From assembly GCA_012514035.1 (NCBI GenBank), contig JAAZBB010000010.1:1-45114 (forward strand): DNA of 45,114 bases. Reading direction: 5' to 3'. Below are positions 7,061 to 16,563 of the stretch, piece after piece; positions within the stretch are counted from its first letter, which is position 1; each line of letters starts with the position of its first letter. A program made the position numbers and the translations under genes. Under the pieces are notes generated by a model that was not told where the DNA came from, searched no databases, and saw only the letters and a program-made list of their open reading frames with translations. This DNA comes from Lentisphaerota bacterium (GTDB lineage Bacteria > Verrucomicrobiota > Kiritimatiellia > CAIQIC01 > Lenti-01).

Positions 7061-8120
7061 TGCCAGCCGGAATTTCCTGATCCGTCTCATGTCGGCCGTC
7101 TCGCCCTCCGGCTACGAACGCGATGCGGTGCGCCTGTTTCGCCAGGAAGCGGAACGTTTTGCGGCGGAGGTCCGGACCGATGTGCACGGCAATACCGATA
7201 TCGTGATCAATCCGGGTGGTGCGCCCCGCGTCATGCTGGCGGGGCACTACGACGAGATCGGTTTCATCGTGACGCTGATTGACGCGCGGGGCTTCCTGTG
7301 GGTGGCCCCCATCGGGGGCTGGGATTCCCAGATTCCCCAGGGCCAGCGGGTCCTGATCCGTACCGCCGACGGCGTGGTGGCTGGCGTCATCGGCAAGGTG
7401 CCGATTCACCTGCAGAAGCCCGACGATCGCAAGCAGGTCACGCCGCTGACCGACTTGTGGGTGGACATCGGCGCCAAAAACCAGAAGGAGGCCGCGAAGC
7501 GGGTGGCCGTGGGCGATCCGCTGGTGCTGGACCAGGGGGTGGGGGAACTGCCCAACGGCTTGCTGACCGGCCGCGCGTTTGACAACCGCGCCGGGGCATT
7601 CGTGGTGCTGGAGTCGGCGCGCCTGCTGGCGACCTTGGCGCCCCGCGCCGAAATTCATGCGGTGGGCACGGTGCAGGAGGAGATCGGCGCCCGGGGCGCT
7701 GTGACCTCCGCGTTCGGCATTGCCCCGGAAGTGGGTATCGCCGTGGATGTCACCCACGCCACCGACCATCCGATGATGGAGGCCGCCGAAAAGCGCGAGG
7801 GCCGGGTGACGCTCGGCGGCGGCCCGGTGTTGTCGCGCGGGGCCAATATCAATCCCGTCTTGTACGATCATCTGGAGAAGACAGCCCGCCAGCGGAAGAT
7901 TCCGGTGCAGATCGTGGCGGAAGGGCGTGCAACGCCGACGGATGCCGACCCCATCCAGATTTCGCGGGCGGGGGTGGCGGCCGCCCTGGTCAGCCTTCCG
8001 CTGCGCTACATGCACACACCCGTCGAAATGATCAGCATCCGGGATCTGGACCACGCGATCCAGTTGATCGCCCGGGCCGTCGCCGGGATCAAACCCGGCC
8101 AGAACTGGATTCCGTTTTAA
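7053..8120 (+). CDS. M42 family metalloaminopeptidase
   Basis: A 355-residue cytoplasmic M42 peptidase (glutamyl aminopeptidase/endoglucanase-like family), a dinuclear metal enzyme that forms tetrahedral dodecamers in known members. Visible family marks in order: SPSGYE near the N-terminus, the metal-binding GHYDEIGFIV (about 65-74), GRAFDNRAGAFV (second metal Asp, about 173-184), the catalytic pair in VQEEIGARGA (about 207-216), DVTHATDHP and the last metal His in MHTPVEM. Length is normal. It starts within the last 8 nt of the amidase gene, so the two are translationally coupled. Peptides released during wall turnover are a possible but unproven substrate. Confidence 0.92.
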   Translation: MNNASRNFLIRLMSAVSPSGYERDAVRLFRQEAERFAAEVRTDVHGNTDIVINPGGAPRVMLAGHYDEIGFIVTLIDARGFLWVAPIGGWDSQIPQGQRVLIRTADGVVAGVIGKVPIHLQKPDDRKQVTPLTDLWVDIGAKNQKEAAKRVAVGDPLVLDQGVGELPNGLLTGRAFDNRAGAFVVLESARLLATLAPRAEIHAVGTVQEEIGARGAVTSAFGIAPEVGIAVDVTHATDHPMMEAAEKREGRVTLGGGPVLSRGANINPVLYDHLEKTARQRKIPVQIVAEGRATPTDADPIQISRAGVAAALVSLPLRYMHTPVEMISIRDLDHAIQLIARAVAGIKPGQNWIPF

Positions 8121-8129
8121 GAAGAAAAA

Positions 8130-8230
8130 GTATTCAGAATTCAGGAGTCAGAAGTCAGAATGAATTCGGTTGGCAACGAGCGGGGTCGGAACGTTCCCAT
8201 TCTGGATCCTGAATACTGACTCCCGAATAC
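8130..8230. repeat. imperfect 33-bp inverted repeat element
   Basis: The left arm (8130-8162) begins GTATTCAGAATTCAGGAGTC and ends TCAGAATG. The right arm (8198-8230) read in reverse begins GTATTCGGGAGTCAG and ends CCAGAATG. About 25 of 33 positions agree, with 35 nt between the arms. It lies between the M42 gene and argC and would fold into a long hairpin. It looks like a small non-coding mobile or REP-type element. Confidence 0.6.
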
Positions 8231-8248
8231 GTTCCGAAGGAGATGAAC

Positions 8249-9307
8249 ATGATCAAGGTAAAGGTAGTGGGTTGCGGGGGATATGGCGGGGTGGGCATCG
8301 TGGAGTTGCTGCGCGGGCATCCGGAGGCGGAAATCCAGGCGCTGGTGGACGTGGCGGATGCCGGCTCGGCGTTGAGCGATCTGTATCCGCATTTGAAAGG
8401 ATTCTGCGATCTGCCGATCCGGAAACCGGACGACCCCGTCGCGCAGGAGCCGGCCGATGTGGTGTTTTTCGCGACCCCCGACGGGGTGGGCATGGGGAAC
8501 GCGGCCGCGGAACTGGCCAAGGGTGCCCGGGTGATCGACTACAGCGGCGACTTCCGTTTCTACAATCCCTCGGATTATGCCGAATATGCCCGGCGCATCG
8601 GGCGCGATCCGGTGCACAAAGCTCCGGAGTTGCTGGACCGGACCGTTTACGGCCTGCCGGAACTGAATCGCCGGGCCTACCGCCAGGACCAGCGCCTTGT
8701 GGGCAATCCGGGGTGTTTTGCGATGAGCTGCTTGATCGGCCTGGCCCCGGCGGTGGCGGCAGAGCTGGTGGATTTGCAGAGCCTGATCTGCGACTGCAAG
8801 ACCGGGGTGTCAGGGGCCGGCAAGAAAGCCGCGGCCGCCCATCATTATCCGGCCCGGTACGACAACATGGGGGCCTACCGCCTGAGCGGCCACCAGCACG
8901 TGATGGAAATCGAGCGCATGCTGGGCGCGTTGGCCGGCCAGGCCGTCGCGGTGACCTTCACGGCGCAGGTCGTGCCCGTCTGCCGCGGGATTCTGAGCTG
9001 CCTCTACGGCACCCTCCGCGACGGTATCGGCCCCGCGCAGGTTCAGGAGGCGTACGCCACCTTCCACAAGAGCAACCGATTCGTGCGGCTGTTCGATTCG
9101 CGGGCCGCCGTCGGCACCGTTCATGTCCGCGGCACCAACTATTGCAACCTCGTCGTGGATGTGGACGCGCGCACCCGCCGCCTGCGGGTGATCTCGCACA
9201 TCGACAACCTGGTCAAGGGACAGGCCGGCAATGCGTTGCAGAACCTCAACCTGATCTGCGGCTTGTCCGAAGAGACCGGCCTGGACCATCCCGGGTTCTA
9301 TCCGTAA
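8249..9307 (+). CDS. argC: N-acetyl-gamma-glutamyl-phosphate reductase
   Basis: ArgC reduces N-acetylglutamyl-5-phosphate to the semialdehyde with NADPH, the third step of arginine/ornithine synthesis. The 352-residue protein has the N-terminal nucleotide-binding GCGGYGGVGIVELL (about 7-20), the substrate/catalytic segment VGNPGCFAMS with the active-site Cys at about residue 155, the GVSGAGKKA motif and the catalytic His in LSGHQHVMEIE. I start at the ATG at 8249, because AAGGAG ends 6 nt before it; the ATG at 8243 is too close. No other arginine gene is adjacent, so it seems to be a stand-alone unit between two hairpins. Confidence 0.95.
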   Translation: MIKVKVVGCGGYGGVGIVELLRGHPEAEIQALVDVADAGSALSDLYPHLKGFCDLPIRKPDDPVAQEPADVVFFATPDGVGMGNAAAELAKGARVIDYSGDFRFYNPSDYAEYARRIGRDPVHKAPELLDRTVYGLPELNRRAYRQDQRLVGNPGCFAMSCLIGLAPAVAAELVDLQSLICDCKTGVSGAGKKAAAAHHYPARYDNMGAYRLSGHQHVMEIERMLGALAGQAVAVTFTAQVVPVCRGILSCLYGTLRDGIGPAQVQEAYATFHKSNRFVRLFDSRAAVGTVHVRGTNYCNLVVDVDARTRRLRVISHIDNLVKGQAGNALQNLNLICGLSEETGLDHPGFYP

Positions 9308-9389
9308 CTCTTCGGCGGCGGGGCGGCCCCGATCGGGCACGAACCGCCTGCCGCGTGCCTCTCCGCCGCCCGGCGTCCGGATTCGCCAT

Positions 9390-9410
9390 GAATCCCGGCC
9401 GCCGGGATTC
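9390..9410 (+). terminator. hairpin downstream of argC
   Basis: A perfect 9-bp stem (GAATCCCGG / CCGGGATTC) with a CCG loop, followed by GATTTG, about 80 nt after the argC stop and just before the next promoter. The T-run is weak. Confidence 0.55.
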
Positions 9411-9413
9411 GAT

Positions 9414-9443
9414 TTGAACAATCCGCCTCTAAAAAGGTATAAA
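9414..9443 (+). promoter_or_regulatory. sigma70-type promoter
   Basis: TTGAAC (9414-9419), 18 nt, TATAAA (9438-9443), then AGGAGA (from 9461) and the ATG at 9473. This is a good housekeeping promoter for the DUF4139 gene. Confidence 0.6.
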
Positions 9444-9472
9444 GGTTGTCACGGAACAGCAGGAGACCCGCC

Positions 9473-10906
9473 ATGAAAAAAATCACGATGTTATCTGTTC
9501 TGATCCCGCTGGCGGCTTGTGCGTTTGCGGGGCCGCAGGTCACCATCTACAACGACGGCTTTGCCACCGTGAAAGAGGAGCGCACCCTGACACTGCAGTC
9601 CCTGCCGTCCGAAGTCCGCATCACGGACATGTCGCGCCAGCTCGAGCCGGATTCCGTCATGCTGCGGGAGCTGGCGGCGGAACCTTTCGGCGTGAAGATC
9701 CTGGAGCAAAGTTTCATCAACGATCCGCTGACCGAAGGCCTGCTGCTGTATCAGCTCGAAGGCAAGGAGGTGCGCTTCGAGGAGAAGCGGAAGGACGGGA
9801 CCATCAAGGAACATGTGGGCAAGGTGATCCGCAGCGGCTACGTTCCGGGCGGCGGCTCCGAGCAGCCTATTATCGAAGAGGAGGGCGCGGTTCGTTTTTC
9901 GCTGCCGGGGCAGCCCGTGTTCGAGGGCATCGATCCCAACGCCTTTCTGAAGCCCTCGCTGGTCTGGCAGTTGGCCTCGCAGCGGGGGGGCGAATGCCCG
10001 GTTGAAATCAGCTATGTCACCGCCGACCTGTCCTGGGAGGCCACTTACAACCTGGTTGCTCCCGCGGAGGGCAGCGACGCATTCGACGTTTCCGGCTGGA
10101 TTTCGCTCAATAACCAGACCGGCAAGGATTTTCAGGACGCCGAGGTCAAGCTCATCGCCGGCGATGTGCAAAAGGTGCAGGCCTACAATGTGCGTAGAGC
10201 GGGCGGGCGCCGCGTCATGTATGCCATGGCGCCCGACGAGGAGGCCATGCCCGAGGAGCGTGCCTTCGATGAATTCCACCTCTACACGCTGCCGCGGCCG
10301 GTGCGGCTGCGGAACAATGAGCTCAAGCAGGTTGAATTCCTGCGGGCTGCGGGCGTGAAGGGCGTCCGGTACTATGTGTACAATCCGCTCATCGGGTTTC
10401 GATACTACGGCGGCCGGAACGAAGATCCCGACTACGGCCTCACCGACAGCAAGAAGGTCGGCGTGCGCATCGAAATTTCGAACAGCGACACGAACGGGCT
10501 GGGCGTGCCGCTGCCCAAGGGGCGCATGCGCCTGTACCGGACCGATGTGGATGGCCGGCGGGAATTCACCGGCGAAAGCCAGATCGACCACCTGCCCAAG
10601 AACGAACTGCTTAAGCTCGACATGGGCAGCGCCTTTGACCTGGTCGGCGAGCGCAAGCGCACGGATTTCTCGGTGGATTCCACGGCCAAGCGAATCACCG
10701 AGTCGTTCGAAATCAAGCTGCGCAACCGCAAGGAAACTCCGGTGGAGATCCGCGTGGTGGAGCCTCTCTATCGCGGCGCCAAATGGAGAATCCCGGTCAG
10801 CAGCATGGAGTTCACGCAGGTGGATGCCCAGACCATCGAATTCCGTGCCCCGGTGCCGCCCGATGGCGAAACGGTGCTGACCTATACCGTGCACTATCGG
10901 TGGTAG
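9473..10906 (+). CDS. secreted DUF4139 domain protein
   Basis: A 477-residue exported protein. Residues 1-19 are a signal peptide (MKKITMLSVLIPLAACAFAG). The rest fits the DUF4139 family: an N-terminal beta strand TIYNDGFATVKEERTL, the conserved EISYVTADLSWEATYNLV (about 175-192), and a C-terminal immunoglobulin-like half ending DGETVLTYTVHYRW. The family is widespread, mostly of unknown function, and often annotated as mucoidy inhibitor-like. The start is supported by AGGAGA at good spacing. It has its own promoter and a strong terminator, so it is a single-gene unit. Confidence 0.85.
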   Translation: MKKITMLSVLIPLAACAFAGPQVTIYNDGFATVKEERTLTLQSLPSEVRITDMSRQLEPDSVMLRELAAEPFGVKILEQSFINDPLTEGLLLYQLEGKEVRFEEKRKDGTIKEHVGKVIRSGYVPGGGSEQPIIEEEGAVRFSLPGQPVFEGIDPNAFLKPSLVWQLASQRGGECPVEISYVTADLSWEATYNLVAPAEGSDAFDVSGWISLNNQTGKDFQDAEVKLIAGDVQKVQAYNVRRAGGRRVMYAMAPDEEAMPEERAFDEFHLYTLPRPVRLRNNELKQVEFLRAAGVKGVRYYVYNPLIGFRYYGGRNEDPDYGLTDSKKVGVRIEISNSDTNGLGVPLPKGRMRLYRTDVDGRREFTGESQIDHLPKNELLKLDMGSAFDLVGERKRTDFSVDSTAKRITESFEIKLRNRKETPVEIRVVEPLYRGAKWRIPVSSMEFTQVDAQTIEFRAPVPPDGETVLTYTVHYRW

Positions 10907-10930
10907 ACCGGCCGCTCGAGCCGGTTTTTT
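10907..10930 (+). terminator. Rho-independent terminator
   Basis: ACCGGC, loop CGCTCGA, GCCGGT, then six T (10925-10930), directly after the DUF4139 stop codon. This is a textbook intrinsic terminator. Confidence 0.85.
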
Positions 10931-10955
10931 CCGCCTGCTCATTCTGGAGAACCAT

Positions 10956-11909
10956 ATGAATTTGAAAATGCGAATGACATCCGCCTTGATGGCGCTGATT
11001 GTGCTGACGACACCGGGTTTCGGCGCACCGACAATCCTGCACGATCCAATCAAGGCGGCGGAAAAGGCCAAGCCCCTCGGCGTGCGAGCCACCGTGCGCG
11101 ATGCCGCCGCCCGCGTCGAATCGGTCTCGCTCTTCTACGCGTCGTCGCGGGGCATGACGCCGTTCCGGGCGGACATGACCGGTTCCGGCGCCGGCGTCTG
11201 GCTGGCCACGATTCCCGGCCACCTGATGGGGCCGGGCGATCAGATGTTCTACTATATCCAGGCTGAAAACGCCGATGGCGAAACGCGCGAAACCGAATGG
11301 CACACCATCAAATTGGTGGAATCCGGCGTGGCGCCGGCGGCCATTCCCTCCGCCACTGAAGTGGCCCGGCAGGCGCAGCGCGAAGCCACGCCCCGGCCCG
11401 CGCCCGTCCCGGCGCCCGCGCCGCCGCCCCGCACCAGCCGGTCGAAATATCTCGTGCCTGCGGCGGTCATCGTCGGCGGAGCAGTGGCCGTGGGCGGCGC
11501 CCTGGCGATTGCCAATCACGACAGCGGGGGCGGGGGCGGCGGCGGGGACGGGGGAACCGGCACGGTCACCAACGGCAATTTCGGCGGCACCTACGACATC
11601 TGCTTCACGCCCAGCGCCGGCACGAATTCCAGCACGGTCTGCGACAATGGGCTCGTCAATATCTATGTCAGCAACGGCGCGCTCGAAATCGTCGGGCTGT
11701 GGGATGCCGAGGTGCTGACCGCCAGTCTCAGCGGCAATTCCTTCACCGCCGTGAAGGCGGTGGCCGCCACGGTGCAGTTTCCCGCCGCGCAGCTGATCGT
11801 GTCGGGCGAATTCAACGGTCCGTCCTGCACCGCGCGCGTGGACGGCTATTCCACCGATCCGCTGGCCCCCGGAAATTTCAGCGGACGGCTCAATACCACC
11901 CGGAGGTAG
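10956..11909 (+). CDS. exported protein with Gly-rich linker, unknown
   Basis: A 317-residue protein I do not recognise. A signal peptide covers residues 1-23. Residues about 28-115 look like an immunoglobulin-like fold (VRATVRDAAARVESVSLFY, FYYIQAENADGETRETEW). A Pro/Ala-rich linker follows (about 130-160), then a hydrophobic segment (YLVPAAVIVGGAVAVGGAL, about 165-183) and a poly-Gly stretch. The C-terminal 110 residues form a beta-rich domain (GGTYDICFTPSAG and on) with three cysteines. The hydrophobic segment suggests membrane anchoring, with the C-terminal domain on one side. GGAG ahead of the ATG supports the start. It lies 2 nt before the nitroreductase gene. Confidence 0.75.
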   Translation: MNLKMRMTSALMALIVLTTPGFGAPTILHDPIKAAEKAKPLGVRATVRDAAARVESVSLFYASSRGMTPFRADMTGSGAGVWLATIPGHLMGPGDQMFYYIQAENADGETRETEWHTIKLVESGVAPAAIPSATEVARQAQREATPRPAPVPAPAPPPRTSRSKYLVPAAVIVGGAVAVGGALAIANHDSGGGGGGGDGGTGTVTNGNFGGTYDICFTPSAGTNSSTVCDNGLVNIYVSNGALEIVGLWDAEVLTASLSGNSFTAVKAVAATVQFPAAQLIVSGEFNGPSCTARVDGYSTDPLAPGNFSGRLNTTRR

Positions 11910-11911
11910 AT

Positions 11912-12442
11912 ATGCCCAAGACGAATTTTCTCCAGTTGGCCGAGACCCGGCGCAGTGTGCGGGCCTACAAGCCGGACGAGGTGCCCGAGGAACTGCTTCA
12001 GACCGTGCTGGAAGCGGGGCGGCTGGCTCCCTCTGCCGTGAACAAACAGCCCTGGAGGTTTCTCGTGGTGCGGAGCGAAACCGGACGCCGCGCCCTCGGC
12101 GCGGCATATGCGCGCGAATGGTTTTGGAAAGCCCCGGTCATCATCGTGGTCTGCATTCTGCCCCAGGAGGCCTGGGTGCGGTCTTACGACGGCAAGAACT
12201 ACGCCATGGTGGACGGCGCGCTCGCCATGGACCATATGCAGCTGGCCGCCGCTGAACTAGGGCTCGGCACCTGCTGGATCGGCGCCTTTGATCCAGCCGC
12301 CGCCCGCGAAATCCTGGGCCTGCCCGACGGCGTCGAGATCGTCGGCATGACGCCCGTGGGATTCCCGGACGTCGAAACGCATCCGCGCGGGCGTTCCCGC
12401 CGCCCGTTGGGCGAAACCGTCATGAAGGAACGCTGGGGCTGA
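11912..12442 (+). CDS. nitroreductase family protein
   Basis: A 176-residue FMN-dependent oxidoreductase of the nitroreductase superfamily. FMN-binding residues are visible in ETRRSVRAYKPDEVPEELL (about 9-27) and RLAPSAVNKQPWRFLVV (about 35-51). The GLGTCWIGAFDP motif (about 107-118) and the C-terminal GFPDVETHPRGRSRRPL are typical of the short subgroup. These act as dimers in the cytosol on flavins, quinones or nitroaromatics; the physiological substrate is unknown. Start ATG 11912 follows CGGAGG and the upstream stop by two bases, so it is likely cotranscribed with the secreted protein. Confidence 0.9.
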   Translation: MPKTNFLQLAETRRSVRAYKPDEVPEELLQTVLEAGRLAPSAVNKQPWRFLVVRSETGRRALGAAYAREWFWKAPVIIVVCILPQEAWVRSYDGKNYAMVDGALAMDHMQLAAAELGLGTCWIGAFDPAAAREILGLPDGVEIVGMTPVGFPDVETHPRGRSRRPLGETVMKERWG

Positions 12443-12582
12443 AAACCAAATGAAAACTATGAATGAAACGAATTTGGCGAATGGAAGCCATGGAATCCTA
12501 TTCGTTCAATTCGCGCCATTCGCAGTTTCTGTCTTCCGGCGGTTTCCTCGTTTCCAGTTTCCCGGTTCGCGTTGCTCGGGCC
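12443..12582. repeat. intergenic low-complexity repeat-like stretch
   Basis: The gap before uvrB is built of recurring words such as gaatttggcgaatgg, cgttcaattcgcgccattcg and tttcctcgtttccagtttcc. It reads open in the uvrB frame but is unlike UvrB. I see it as a repeat-derived spacer; no promoter is obvious. Confidence 0.35.
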
Positions 12583-14637
12583 ATGGCTGCGTTTGAACTC
12601 ATTTCGGATTTCCGGCCGACGGGCGACCAGCCCGCGGCCATTGCGGCGCTGGCGGAGGGATTCCGGGCCGGGGCGCGCTTTCGCACGCTGGAGGGCGTGA
12701 CGGGCTCCGGCAAGACCTTTACCATGGCCAACCTGATCGTGGAACTCGAACGCCCCGTGCTGGTCATCAGCCATAACAAGACGCTGGCTGCGCAGCTCTA
12801 CGCCGAACTCAAGGAATTCTTTCCGCACAATGCGGTCGAGTACTTCGTAAGCTACTACGATTATTACCAGCCCGAGGCCTATATTCCCCAGACGGATACC
12901 TACATCGAGAAGGACGCCAGCATAAACGAGGAGATCGAGCGGCTGCGCCTCGCCGCGACCGATGCGCTGATCAATCGCGAAGATGTGATCATCGTTGCCT
13001 CGGTATCCTGCATCTACGGACTGGGCTCGCCCGAAGACTACCGGGGCATGCTGGTTTCTCTGCGCGTCGGCGCAGAGATTCCGCGCGAAGATCTCATGCG
13101 CCGGCTGGTGGATGTGCAATATTCCCGCAATGACCTCGCCGCGCTGCCGGGCACCTTCCGGGCCCGCGGCGACACCCTCGACATCTTTCCCTCCTACCGC
13201 CAGGACGGCGTGCGTGTGGAGTTCTTCGGCGACCGGATCGAAAGTCTGCGGCGCATCGACCCCCTCACCGGGCGGACCGTGCAGTCGTACGACCATACGG
13301 CCATTTCCCCCGCCAAGCATTTCGTCATGCCCGCCGAGAAAATCCAGCCGGCCCTCGAACGCATCCGGACCGAAATGGAGGAGCGCGTGGCCGAACTGGA
13401 ACGGCAGAACAAGCTGTTGGAGGCCCAGCGTCTGCGGATGCGCACGACCTTCGACCTGGAAATGCTCCAGGAGGTCGGCTATTGCAGCGGAATCGAGAAC
13501 TATTCGCGCCCGCTTTCCGGCCGCCCGCCCGGCGCCCGGCCCCAGACCCTCATGGATTTCTTCCCGCCGGATTTTTTAACCATCATTGACGAGTCACATG
13601 TGACCCTCCCGCAAATTCGCGCGATGTACAATGGCGACCAGGCCCGCAAGCGCACCCTGGTGGAGCATGGCTTTCGCCTGCCCTCGGCCCTCGATAACCG
13701 CCCCATGAACTACGATGAATTCATGTCCGTGGCGCGCCAGGTCCTGTTTACATCAGCCACTCCGGGACCGCTGGAAGGCAGCCTGGCCGGCGCACCGGTG
13801 CGGCAGGTCGTTCGCCCGACCGGCATCCTCGACCCCCAGGTCGAGGTGCGCCCTTTGCAGGGACAGATCGATGACCTGATCGATGAGATCCGGAAATGCG
13901 CCGAGCGCCAGGAACGCGTGCTGGTCACCACCCTGACGAAGAAAACCGCCGAGGACCTGTCCGCCTATCTGCAGAATATCGGCATCCGTTCGAAATACCT
14001 CCATTCCGACATCACCGCCCTCGACCGCGTGGGCATCCTGCGCGGCCTGCGCAAGGCCGATTTCGACTGCCTGATCGGCATCAACCTCTTGCGCGAAGGT
14101 CTCGACCTGCCGGAAGTGGCCCTTGTCGCGGTGCTGGACGCCGACAAGGAGGGGTTCCTGCGCAGTCAGACCTCCCTCATCCAGACAGCCGGACGCGCCG
14201 CGCGCCACCTCCAGGGCCGCGTCATCCTTTATGCTGACCAGATCACCGATTCCATGCGACGGATGATCGACCTGACCCGGGAACGGCGCCGCATCCAGGA
14301 GGAATACAACACGGCCCATCACATCACTCCGACCCGGATCGAAAAAGCCATCCGCGACAGCCTGGCCCAGGACGAGAAGGCCCGCGAGGCCGAGGAGTTC
14401 GTCGTGAAGGAGGCGGGGGAGGACTACGACGTCGTCCGTGCCATCGCCGAGATGGAACGCGAAATGGCCGAGGCGGCCGAAGCCATGGAATTCGAACGCG
14501 CCGCTCTGCTGCGCGATCAGATCTACGAGTTGAAAAAGGCCGAAAATCCCTTCAAAGGCGTCGTCCAGGAGAAGAAGCGCAAGGCCGTGGTTTATCATCC
14601 CGGGAAAGGCCGCTTCCGCGGCCGGAAAAAACGATAG
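12583..14637 (+). CDS. uvrB: excinuclease ABC subunit B
   Basis: UvrB is the damage-verifying helicase-like subunit of nucleotide excision repair; it receives DNA from UvrA and recruits UvrC. The 684-residue protein shows the Walker [11 protein letters not shown] (about 36-45), the DNA-clamping beta-hairpin region [20 protein letters not shown] (about 91-110), the [11 protein letters not shown] box (about 336-346), the helicase motif [17 protein letters not shown] with QTAGRAAR, and the C-terminal UVR motif (about 605-645) that contacts UvrC. I start at the ATG at 12583, where homology to UvrB begins; the 40 codons upstream are spacer repeat. No uvrA or uvrC lies nearby. Confidence 0.96.
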   Translation: MAAFELISDFRPTGDQPAAIAALAEGFRAGARFRTLEGVTGSGKTFTMANLIVELERPVLVISHNKTLAAQLYAELKEFFPHNAVEYFVSYYDYYQPEAYIPQTDTYIEKDASINEEIERLRLAATDALINREDVIIVASVSCIYGLGSPEDYRGMLVSLRVGAEIPREDLMRRLVDVQYSRNDLAALPGTFRARGDTLDIFPSYRQDGVRVEFFGDRIESLRRIDPLTGRTVQSYDHTAISPAKHFVMPAEKIQPALERIRTEMEERVAELERQNKLLEAQRLRMRTTFDLEMLQEVGYCSGIENYSRPLSGRPPGARPQTLMDFFPPDFLTIIDESHVTLPQIRAMYNGDQARKRTLVEHGFRLPSALDNRPMNYDEFMSVARQVLFTSATPGPLEGSLAGAPVRQVVRPTGILDPQVEVRPLQGQIDDLIDEIRKCAERQERVLVTTLTKKTAEDLSAYLQNIGIRSKYLHSDITALDRVGILRGLRKADFDCLIGINLLREGLDLPEVALVAVLDADKEGFLRSQTSLIQTAGRAARHLQGRVILYADQITDSMRRMIDLTRERRRIQEEYNTAHHITPTRIEKAIRDSLAQDEKAREAEEFVVKEAGEDYDVVRAIAEMEREMAEAAEAMEFERAALLRDQIYELKKAENPFKGVVQEKKRKAVVYHPGKGRFRGRKKR

Positions 14638-14677
14638 CGGGATCAACCCTGATAAACCGAATGGATAAGGAGATGTC

Positions 14678-15544
14678 ATGACCGCAGACATACCGCCGTT
14701 GGAACAGGAGACGGAAGTGCGCGCGCTGATTGAGCGCGAGCTTGCGCTGGACATTGGGCCCGGCGATGCGACGACGTTGGCGCTGGTCCCGGCGGGCGCG
14801 GAGGCCGCGGCGCGCATCGAGGCACGCCAGGAACTGATCGTGGCGGGCGGGGCCATCGCCGCGGAAGTTTTCCGGATTGCCGATCCCGGCCTGCGGACCG
14901 AAATTCTGATTGCTGATGGGTGTCCCGCACGGAACGGCGACATGGTGATGCGTGTGCAAGGTCCAGCGCGGACCCTGCTGGCTGCCGAACGGACGGCTCT
15001 CAACCTGTTGCAGCGCATGACGGGCATTGCCACCGCCACGAAATGCCTGGTGCGAATCGTGGCCGACTACGGCACGTTGATTCTCGATACCCGCAAAACC
15101 CCGCCCGGTCTGCGGCGGCTCGACAAATACGCCGTGACGTGTGGCGGCGGCACCAACCACCGCATCGGCCTGCATGACGCCATCCTCATCAAGGACAATC
15201 ATCTGGCTTTCTGGCGGCACCAGAACCGCGGCACCCTGGCGGATGCCGTGCGGAGCGCCCGCGCGGCCTGTCCCGGGCTGAAAATCGAAATCGAAGTGGA
15301 TTCCCTGGAACAGTTGAAGGCCGTCTTGCCGGCCAAGCCGGACTGGGTGCTGTTGGATAACATGCCGCCGGCGACGGTCGCCGAGGCCGTGGGGATGTGC
15401 GGCGGGATTTGCCAGACCGAGGCATCCGGCGGCATCACCAGGGACAATATCCGCGAATACGCTCGCGCCGGGGTGACGGCCATTTCCGTCGGCGCCCTGA
15501 CCCATTCCGTCAAGGCGGCGGATCTGGCCTTGGAGTTTGAGTAG
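14678..15544 (+). CDS. nadC: nicotinate-nucleotide pyrophosphorylase
   Basis: NadC (quinolinate phosphoribosyltransferase) makes nicotinate mononucleotide from quinolinate and PRPP in de novo NAD synthesis. The 288-residue protein has the family marks RTALNLLQRMTGIATAT (about 106-122), ILDTRKTPPGLRRLDKYAV (about 135-153), GGGTNHRIGLHDAILIKDNH, and the phosphate-binding ASGGI near residue 250. Length is normal. AAGGAG is well placed before the ATG. It is followed within 15 nt by the broken RhuM-Fic gene, then birA and coaX, so a cofactor-gene operon (NAD, biotin, CoA) may have been interrupted by the inserted toxin-like gene. Confidence 0.95.
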   Translation: MTADIPPLEQETEVRALIERELALDIGPGDATTLALVPAGAEAAARIEARQELIVAGGAIAAEVFRIADPGLRTEILIADGCPARNGDMVMRVQGPARTLLAAERTALNLLQRMTGIATATKCLVRIVADYGTLILDTRKTPPGLRRLDKYAVTCGGGTNHRIGLHDAILIKDNHLAFWRHQNRGTLADAVRSARAACPGLKIEIEVDSLEQLKAVLPAKPDWVLLDNMPPATVAEAVGMCGGICQTEASGGITRDNIREYARAGVTAISVGALTHSVKAADLALEFE

Positions 15545-15558
15545 GGGAGGCTTTCAGG

Positions 15559-16563
15559 TTGACAAAGGCCAAAACAATCAGCGGCAAAGGCGGAGACATC
15601 GTCCTTTATAGGACCAAGGATGGACGCGCCTCCGTGGATGTCCGCTTGGAACAGGAAACGGTTTGGCTCAATCTGAATCAAATCGCGGCACTGTTTGACC
15701 GGGATAAGTCCGTCATTTCCCGGCATCTGCGAATATTTTTATGTCCAGGGAGTTGGAACGGGATTCAGTTGTTGCATTTTTTGCAACAACTGCTGCGGAC
15801 GGTAAAACCTACCAAGTTGAAAATTTCAACTTGGACGCCATCCTCTCCGTCGGTTATCGGGTCAACTCCAAACGCGGCACGGAATTCCGCATTTGGGCCA
15901 CCTCGGTTTTGGACGACCACATTGTGACAGGCTACACGCTCAACGAAAAGCGGCTTCAGGCGCAGGTTTCGCGGTTGACGGAACTCCAGCAGGCGGTCGA
16001 TCTAATGGGCCGGATCATTGCCGGAAAGGAATTATCGGGGTCGGAGTCGGACGGCCTGTTGCGGGTAATCACGGACTACTCGCTGGCCTTGCGGCTGTTG
16101 GACCAGTACGACCACCAGCAGCTTCGGCTGGAGGGAACTACCGGGATCGGACGGTTTGTCTTGACGTGTGATGCCCGCCCGCGAGGCCATTGCGAAGATG
16201 GCGGAGACCATGGGCGGCTTGTTCGGACGGGAAAAAGATCAGGGGTTGGAAAGCGCGATTGGTGCCGCATACCAGAGTTTTGAGGGGCGGGATGTTTATC
16301 CCAGCATCGAAGAGAAGGCCGCGCATCTCCTGTACTTCGTGGTGAAGAACCACGCCTTTGTGGATGGTAATAAGCGCATCGGCGCTTTTCTATTCATTTG
16401 GTTTCTGGATGCGAATGGATTACTGTATCGGACGAACGGAACCAAACGGCTGGCAGACAATGCCCTGGTCGCCTTGACCCTGCTGGTGGCCGAAAGCAGG
16501 CCTGCGGACAAGGACATCCTCTGCAAAGTCATTGTCAACTTGATCAACCGGGACAACCTATGA
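15559..16563 (+). pseudogene. RhuM-Fic family gene, two frameshifts
   Basis: The N-terminal RhuM part (GKGGDIVLYRTKDGRASVDV, then TVWLNLNQIAALFDRDKSVI) runs from a TTG start with GGGGAGG upstream. The frame breaks near 15729, where one base seems lost in an Arg codon before the expected NIF..RELERD. It resumes as RELERDSVVAFFATTAADGK. It breaks again near 16170, where cccg is tandemly duplicated, and resumes as REAIAKMAETMGGLFGREKD. The Fic domain then continues with HAFVDGNKRIGAFLF, the Fic core HxFxDGNKR with catalytic His intact. Intact homologues use Fic domains to add AMP to proteins. The broken gene should give no full-length product. The stop overlaps the birA start (ATGA). Confidence 0.85.

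Noticed and set aside
15559-16563. Programmed frameshifting to express RhuM-Fic
   Set aside because: Neither break has a slippery heptamer with a downstream structure, and the two lesions are a simple base loss and a 4-bp duplication, typical of decay or error.
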